This document shows positions 29,850 through 36,680 of a stretch of 36,680 nt of DNA, piece by piece. Source of the DNA: Rhizophagus sp. LPA8_4_AMF. Taxonomy: Eukaryota; Glomeromycota; Glomeromycetes; Glomerales; Glomeraceae. The notes under the pieces are model-generated. The model was not told the origin of the DNA. It made no database searches and saw only the letters and a list, made by a program, of their open reading frames with translations. The first letter of the stretch is position 1; the number at the start of each line of letters is the position of its first letter. Position numbers and translations under genes: made by a program. The stretch lies in contig JADRCO010000345.1 in the NCBI GenBank assembly GCA_021464525.1, forward strand, positions 1 to 36,680, read 5' to 3'.

Positions 29850-32705
29850 TTATTTTTTATCGCCGCCTTCTACACTACTATCTTTATCACTACCACCATC
29901 AACATTTAGTTTCTTTTGGACTAATTCGCTCAACTCATCTGCAGCATCGTTGTTGCTCTCTCCAGAGTTAGAGACTTCTTTGTTGACATTTTCTGACTGA
30001 TTTGAGACTGCTGGTACAAGAGTCGCAGGTTGTCCTTCTGATCCTGGATGTTGTGATAATACTGGTCCGGGATAAAGTGGTTGATAATATCTTGCTGCAG
30101 CATATTGTGGACCGAATGGTGGGGAGATTGAACCGGGTGGATAAGCACTAGGTAAGCGAAAGTTAGATAATATGTTAGTAAGCAGTAGGAAAAAAACAAA
30201 AATAGAAAGTATCATTACATAAAATAACCCTACCCAGCGGGTTGAACACCTTCCGGGAAATACTGAAGATGAAAAGCTCCTCCTGGTGGTGAGCCAGCGG
30301 CCATTCCCAACATATGTTCAGGTGTGACGGGAACTTGTGACATAATTCGCTATACATGATATATTTTTTGATTGTTAAAAAATGTGCAATATACAGGATT
30401 GCCAAAGGTCTATAAAATTCACTCACTCCGCCTAATGATGCGAATTCACGTGCTTTCCACATCCGTTTTCTAGCGGTTTGTCCTTTCAATTTCTTCTGTT
30501 CCAATGAATCAGCAAAACGAACTTGCAAAGGTAAGTTTGCCCCAGGAAGTTGATATCCATTGAACTTTTGAATGATAGCCAAAGCGGAATCCCGATCTTC
30601 CATTCTTAAATAGTATATTTTCAAAATCAATGAAACATTTAAATTTACAAATTAAATTCATTAGAGAAACGCTGTTCACTTCATTAACTTCGGTTTTTTA
30701 ATCGAGTCTCTGTTTCCAGATCAACCCGAGCATAATAAGATCTGCGGAAATCAGCCAATTGTTAGTTGCACAAGACGTAAATATTACGAACAATTTTTGC
30801 TTTGTTCGGTTGTCTATGCAAACGTGGCATTTATTGGATGAAATTCACAGAACCGGATTAATTCGGGTTGATCCAAACCGATTAACATAATAAATAGCCG
30901 AATAAAATGAATTGATAGAGCTTGATAATTCTAATACTGCATTGCTTAATAGTCCGTAACAAAAAAATTAAAAATATAATAAAAATACCTGGCAAAACCA
31001 ACACCACGACTTGCTCCGTTGGTATCTCTGAGAATTCTGTTAGAAACTACTTTGTAAGGCTTGAATAATTCTTCAAGTTGCTATTAACAGAATAGTAAGC
31101 ATGAAACAGTTTAACAATTTAATAGTTTAAAATCATCTCATAAACAAATAATATATATTTGCTCGAAATAATAGATCAAACCTGTTCGTTCATATCCAAT
31201 GGTAAATTTGATAAATATATATTTGTTGAAGCCAAATCCTGAAGATTCTTTAGCCTAGTGCTAAAAGATTCCTATTAAAATTAAACAACCAAAAAGTTAT
31301 TGTTGAAATTGCAAATTAATTACAATTTTGGTAATATTATTAGTAATTATATATAATTTAATAAAATAACCATAAACGGAGTATAAGGAAACTACAATCA
31401 TGCTGTTACACTCACATAACCAACCTTAGCGAAGGAAACTTGCAATCCCACTCGCGTTAATTGATCAATGGCATGCTTGGCTTGATCTTCAGTATCGTAC
31501 ATTACAAAGCCGTAACCTTTACAATCACCTTGTTTTTGATCGATAATAGCTTTTGAAGAAGTAATAGTTCCATATCTATAGTTAAAATTAAAAAAAATAT
31601 ATTTCAGATCTAGAACCTAATATTTATAAATCATATCTAATGAAAAACGTATATGTATATAACACTAAAAAAATTAATTCAAATCCTTTACAAAACAAAA
31701 AATTGGTAAATAATTATAATTTGCATATTAGTTTAATATGTAAATTTCAACTATCGTCCAAACAATACATATATTAAATAATTATTTACGGTGATTAAAT
31801 TTTTTAATGAGGATTTGAGCTACTTACATGGAACACATAGAATGTAAGGATTCATCAGTAGTGGTAGGCGGTAAACCACGAATATAAATGTTAGTAGTCT
31901 TTGTAGGATTACTAAAATTGGGAAGGGCAGGAATCTGATTAGAGCCAGAATTTCTTCTACCATAATTATAGTGAGGTTGAGCGCGATTAATTCCTCGACC
32001 ATTACTACTATTTAAAGGACCAACTTTAGGTGAAGGTACTCCTGGACCGGGTAAATATGTAGGGGGCGGAGAGTTAGGTGCAGAAGATGAAGTATGTGAA
32101 AGGGTAGGTGAAAGTATGTGCAAGTTTCCATAAGGAGATTGCGGTGAATACAAATATGGATGCATTGTAGGTGAATGAATTAGTCCGGTTGGGCCAACTT
32201 GAGGAGACGTGGGATAATAAGCTATTGTAGGGCTAGTAGCAGCAAAATAAGGACTCAAAGGCTGTGGAGGTAGAGACGGTGAAGCTTGACCTTGAAGAGG
32301 AGGTGATCCAGGATAACCTGCACCATAATCAGCAGAATAGTATTGGGAATATTGTGGATGCATTCCATATTGACCATACGCGGCGAAAGCGTTAGGATCA
32401 CTAACATCATATCCTGCAGCCATAGCGGCCTGGTATGCCTCGGCAGCGATAGCAGTTTGTTGGTCTACGTATTGAGCCCCACCATTGGTATAATAATAAT
32501 TTGGAGTCGGTGATAAAGGATGAGGAGCAGTAGTACTTGGGGTTGTGTTCGAATTATATTCATGCCCAGTTGGTTTCCCGTTATCCTTTTTTTCAGAGTT
32601 AGTCTCCTTTGAATCGTTTCCGTTTGAAGAAACATTCGTGTTGACATCGATTTGTTTGCTTGTTTCCGTAGACACGGAGTTAGAGTTATCCTTTTGCGAA
32701 GTCAT
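29850..32705 (-). CDS. RBMS/MSSP-type RNA-binding protein with two RRMs
   Basis: Single-stranded nucleic acid-binding protein, likely a post-transcriptional regulator; the target is unknown. Seven exons join to 600 residues: 32705-31828, 31575-31425, 31271-31182, 31080-30989, 30604-30427, 30349-30234, 30147-29850. Residues 1-265 are low complexity: an Asn/Ser/Thr/Lys leader, then a Pro/Tyr/Gly/Ser-rich prion-like stretch (GYPGSPPLQGQASPSLPP). RRM1 (~270-345) has RNP2 NIYIRGL and RNP1 CKGYGFVMY. RRM2 (~365-450) has RNP2 NIYLSNL and RNP1 SRGVGFARM. The paired motifs GLPPTTTDESL and RILRDTNGASRGVGFAR match the animal RBMS family better than other RRM groups. The C-terminal ~150 residues are Pro/Gly/Tyr-rich, then acidic. 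The first exon of 878 bp is unusually long for the window. Other exons are 90-300 bp, and the intron after the RNP1 of RRM2 is 384 bp. Confidence 0.92.
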
Positions 32706-34484
32706 TATTATATTTTTTTTTTAAGTCTTTTTGAAAGTATATATATCAAATGTTAGAAGATAACAAAATACGAGCAATCCGTTATAACCTAGATGTATTT
32801 CCACCAAAATTATCTTGTTAAGACTCTTTAAAAACTCTTTACGAAAAAAGAGTTATGTGTCCCTTTTCTTTTTATGAAAATTGAATCAAATCGATGATCA
32901 AAAATTTAAAAAACCAGATCGATGTTAAAATAGTAATAATAACCACTAATGTCCGTCACAGATATTTTTTAAAGTCGTCAAACTCTAACAAAAAACAACA
33001 CTGAGCTTCCTTGGACGGTTTAGTGGCGGGTCGTCCACTGAATAGAGAAGTGGGGGCTAACTGAAGTTGTGTGTGGGGACGTTAAATCGGAGCCCACCAC
33101 AGTCAGTGGAAAAAATGTAGCGTAAAAATTCAATAGACGATTAATGATTGTATTTTCTTCTCGTGAACTGTGGCGTTTTTTATTTACTATATAAAGTACG
33201 ATTACTATATAAAGTACGAGTGTAAATCCTCTACTGCGTCAAATGTTATAAATGAACCCTTATTGAATAATTCACCTTACGTGTAACATTACATTTATAA
33301 AAATTTTAGGTTAACAATGCAATTTATCGTTAGACAAGATTGTGATATTGCCATAGTCGGAAAATTTAGTATGGTAATCATATATTTTTGAAATTATTAT
33401 ATATGTAATGCATTAAGATTAACTTTTAGTAATATTACTTATACATTTAATTGGTAAATGTCTTATATAAGTAAATCCATCAATTTTGACTAAATGATTT
33501 GATAATTTTTACTTTAAGATTGGCACTATTTTATCCAAATTATTTATAGTTTTTATAAACCTTGACATTTTAATATTAATTTTTAAAGGTTATTAATTAG
33601 TAAAATTTTTAGTAAAAATACATATGTATGATTTCTTTATAGTAAATAAAAATTATTAAATTTACATATGCAATACTTTAAATACAAATATATTACATTA
33701 ATGTATTATTTAAAAAATTATATAAAAAAATATAAGGTAAATCTAAATCTTAATTCTATATGTAATGCTTAAATCTTGTCTTTTTTATTATGCTGATCAT
33801 TTAATTCTGACTAGAATCAAATACATCATGTGATTTAATAAAAAAAATTAAAAAACCAAAAAAAAGTTTTGTCAAATAAGCCAAAAATAACATTTAAACC
33901 CATATTTAATGCTTTAAATAAACTCGCAGAACAGGTAAAAATACCATATTAATCACTATACAAATAACATATAAATCATTTTCACATTAAGAAAAATTTG
34001 TATAATCATAATTGATAAATTTTATTTTATAATAACCATTAATTTTAATATACAATTTCTATACAAATTATAGTAGTTTTTGAATTAGTATGATTGGCAA
34101 ATTTTTTAATAAATAAAATTCAGCTGCAAACTTATTATGAAAAGTGATCATGTGAAAATATAAACTATAAATGTTATTTGTCCTACACAATTCTAAATCA
34201 TCACTATATTATATTCAAAATATTTTTTGCTATTTATTTTATATATAACTTAATGGATTTCAATTCCTACGATTTTTATAATTTCTATAATCAATTTCTA
34301 TAATCAATTTCTATAATCAATTACCAATTTTTTTTTACATAATTCTTATTATTACATTAGTGATTTCTATATTAAAAAAGTGACTTAAACACAAAATAAT
34401 TGATTATTAATTATTTGAAATAACTTTTTGAATATAATTTGTATAGATTTTCAGTTATTTTTAATTATTTTTAATTTTTCTTTA
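32706..34484. other. Upstream region of the RRM gene and AT-rich intergenic
   Basis: 32706-33120 likely holds the 5' UTR and promoter. A less AT-rich patch at 33005-33110 contains GTCCACTGA and, about 80 bases on, TCAGTGG, a possible hairpin. An 18-bp duplication lies at 33183-33218 and a 14-bp triple repeat at about 34280-34322. No gene was seen. Confidence 0.5.
33183..33218. repeat. 18-bp tandem duplication
   Basis: TTTACTATATAAAGTACG is followed directly by ATTACTATATAAAGTACG, differing at one base. It contains TATATAAAG and lies about 480 bp upstream of the minus-strand RRM gene. Confidence 0.8.
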
Positions 34485-34960
34485 TACAGTCAGACAGGAC
34501 CCCAGAAACTTATATTTAATGCTACCGGCGTGTAGATTAGGTAAAGTTAGTTTAAAAAAATTGCTAAGGTTACCGGCTAAATTATAGGTAAAGTTAATAA
34601 TAATGTTCTGAAGATCGTACTAAAAAAGGAAATATCACACAAAATCATGCAGAGTCATGTGATTTGATTACCTTATATAGTAATGATCTTCATTTTTAGC
34701 CAATCAGCTTGCGAGTAAAAAAATGATAAAATTGGCCTAATTTTGCTGGGAACATCTAATATAAGTTTCCAGGGTCCTAGTCAGACCTCCATATAATCAC
34801 CTCCTATATAAGAACACCTCTTTATAAATACCTTATTTTTGCTAACCTACATATCATTTTATTAGTAAATTTGACCTTTATATAGTCACAACTCTATACA
34901 ATCATTAATTTTGGCAGGACTGCAGGACCGATTGAGTGATTATATGAAAGTCTGACTGTA
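34485..34960. mobile_element. TA-flanked MITE, Tc1/mariner-pogo-like, interrupted by another MITE
   Basis: The outer ends are TACAGTCAGAC at 34485-34495 and GTCTGACTGTA at 34950-34960. Past the inserted element the left end continues CTCCATATAATCACC, answered on the other strand at the right end by TTTCATATAATCACT. Without the insertion it would be about 185 bp long. No coding sequence. TA ends and TACAGTC termini fit the Tc1/mariner superfamily. Confidence 0.8.
34496..34778. mobile_element. 283-bp MITE with 8-bp target duplication, nested
   Basis: The left end reads AGGACCCCAGAAACTTATAT and the right end on the other strand AGGACCCTGGAAACTTATAT. It is flanked by exact 8-bp copies AGTCAGAC at 34488-34495 and 34779-34786, which lie in the terminal repeat of the surrounding MITE. 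8-bp duplications are typical of hAT and P-type elements. The ends do not match a family I can name. Its interior has no open frame. Confidence 0.85.
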
Positions 34961-35838
34961 ATTAATTGATAAATTATCTGATCATATTAATTCAAAAACT
35001 ACTATAAGTAATTTTATAGATTATTATATGCTTTATAGTTTTTAATACTGATTTTCCATTTTTATTCTCTTTGCATATATATAAAATTTACATAAAAAAA
35101 TATCTTTTGAAATCTTTATCAAAATATAGATAAATAATAGATGTAATCTGCAAAAATTTTATGTGTTAATATTTTATTATAGCAGAAATATCATTCTGTT
35201 AAAAATTTATCACTTTCTGCTTTCAATATAATTTGTAATAATTTGAACTAGTAAGTCGATAGATTTTAATTTAAAAGTCAATTTAATTTATCAATTTACT
35301 ATCAATTTACATTTTCATTTATAATTTTCTATTTCTAGTTTATCAGAAAATTTTTTAAGAAGCAAATCTGCACAAATTTGCAAATTATATTTACTGCCAT
35401 TTTTATACAAATCTATGATCCTGTTGGCAAATTTTAAAATAAAAATTGCAACAGAATTTTAACAAACAAATTTCTGCAAAGATTTTTGTTATTAAATTCT
35501 ATACATATTTTACAAAATAAAAATCTGTAAAATAGTATTACTTCTAAAACTTATTTAATAAAGTTTAATCAAAATTCAAAATTTAATAACTTTATTTTTA
35601 ATGAAAAAACTAATTAATTCAAAATTTTTCTAAACTTTAAATAAGTTTAGAAAACTAAAAATAGTTTTATTAATTACTTTTACTATAAAAAGTAGTTTAG
35701 GATTTAATTTTACTAAAACTTAAATTTTAAAAATTAGTTTTAGCAAGCAACATTACTGCAAATTCATCAGAATAAATATTTTAAATAATATTTTAACATT
35801 TAACTTCGAAAAAAAAACTTTTTTTCTTATTTATATTT
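34961..35838. other. Intergenic, no recognised feature
   Basis: Very AT-rich. Around 35570-35760, words like AAACTAAAAATAGTTTTA and AAGTTTAG occur in direct and inverted form, giving weak local palindromes. No gene is recognisable. Confidence 0.45.
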
Positions 35839-36565
35839 AACAAATGTTGACTAACGTTCATTTTATTATTTTTTTTGTAGGTCCAGAACACTGAAGGTAC
35901 TAGACAAATTTTGAAGTAACTTAGGTAACTTCGAAAAAAAAATTTTTTTTTATATTTAACAAACGTTGACTAACGTTTATTTTATTATTTTTTTTATAGG
36001 TCTAAGATACTGAAGTTACTGAACACCATTTCGAAGTAATTTAGGTAACTTCAAAAAAGAAAACTTTTTTTTTATTTATATTTAATGAACGTTGACTAAC
36101 GTTCATTTTATTGTTTTTTGTAGGTTCAGAACAACGAAGTTGCTAGACTCAATTTCGAAGTAACCTAGGTAACTTCAAAAAAAAACTATTTTTTTATATT
36201 TAACGAACGTTGACTAACGTTTATTTTATTGTTTTTTGTAGGTCCAGAACACTAAAGTTATCAGACTTCATTTCAAAGGTAAATTTCAAAATTTATTTTT
36301 TTTTATTTTAATTTGATTTATTTATTAACAAACATTTAATTTCATTTTCTTATTTTTTGTACTAAAAGCACGGTTTCAGATTTCATTTCAAAGGTAATTG
36401 ATTTTTTTTTGGTTTATTTTAGCGAAACATTACTAACGTTTTGATTTTCTTTTTTTTAAGGTTAGGAAGCTGAAGTAGACGGAATTTTAAAGGTAAAACT
36501 TCAAAATTCTGTATTTTTTCATTTTTATTTGATGAAACGTTGACTATCTTTTTCTTTTGTAGGTT
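35800..36565. repeat. Satellite array B, about 118-126-bp unit, with degenerate distal copies
   Basis: The core AAYGTTGACTAACGTT begins at 35843, 35962, 36088 and 36206 (spacing 119, 126, 118). Weaker copies lie near 36330, 36424 and 36533. Each core is followed by TTTTATT runs and TTTTTTGTAGG, then about 45 bases (CAGAACACTGAAGTTACTAG, TTTCGAAGTAACTTAG) and GTAACTTC, then an A/T run. The near-palindrome GAAGTAACCTAGGTAACTTC adds a second symmetric element per unit. Core and acceptor-like segment are shared with array A. Confidence 0.88.
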
Positions 36566-36680
36566 CACAGCTCTCCGGCTTGACTTGGACTTATTTATTA
36601 AGCATGATAAAATACTTCAATAAATTTCATTAATTAAAAGAGAATTTTATTTTATTTTATTTTTTGTAATTTTTTGTAAG

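Noticed and set aside
33045-33110. GTCCACTGA...TCAGTGG as a structured RNA or terminator
   Set aside because: Only seven to eight pairs separated by a large loop without further complementarity; too weak to call.

Overview
The window looks like a piece of an arbuscular-mycorrhizal fungus genome (Glomeromycotina, Rhizophagus-like). The evidence is the very AT-rich DNA, genes split by many short introns (mostly 50-120 bp, GT-AG with CTAAC-type branch points), long repeat-filled intergenic DNA, and an early-diverging-fungal set of housekeeping genes. No species-level search could be run. Every exon boundary was placed by eye from splice signals, reading phase and family conservation.

Layout. 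1-7065 is a repeat island: a decayed hAT transposase with long inverted terminal sequences, a TACAGTC-ended element carrying a ~110-bp minisatellite, an 877-bp inverted-repeat element with a ~77-bp hairpin satellite inside, a ~110-bp satellite array, and a short coding relic. 7066-21161 is a compact gene block: a chorismate mutase-prephenate dehydratase fusion (-), a SKI8/WDR61 WD40 protein (+), a NASP-type histone chaperone (-), tRNA-Arg(UCU) with an intron (-), NOP58 (+), serine hydroxymethyltransferase (-) and eEF1B gamma (+). 21162-25683 is an AT-rich gap with little recognisable content. 25684-32705 holds a secreted copper-only superoxide dismutase-like protein (+), the complex I subunit NDUFS6 (+), a possible tiny secreted protein (+) and an RBMS-type two-RRM protein (-). 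32706-36680 is again non-coding, with one MITE inserted in another and a second satellite array that runs nearly to the window end.

The genes do not form a pathway cluster. They cover aromatic amino acid synthesis, one-carbon metabolism, ribosome biogenesis, translation elongation, respiration, mRNA surveillance/transcription and chromatin assembly.

Most notable: (1) the NASP gene has a textbook U12-type AT-AC intron, and the neighbouring SKI8 gene has one clear and one probable U12-type intron; (2) the phenylalanine-pathway enzyme has the bacterial P-protein layout, not the usual separate fungal enzymes; (3) two satellite arrays 30 kb apart share a near-palindromic AACGTT core followed by splice-acceptor-like sequence, and the right-hand array looks like serial exon-intron modules.
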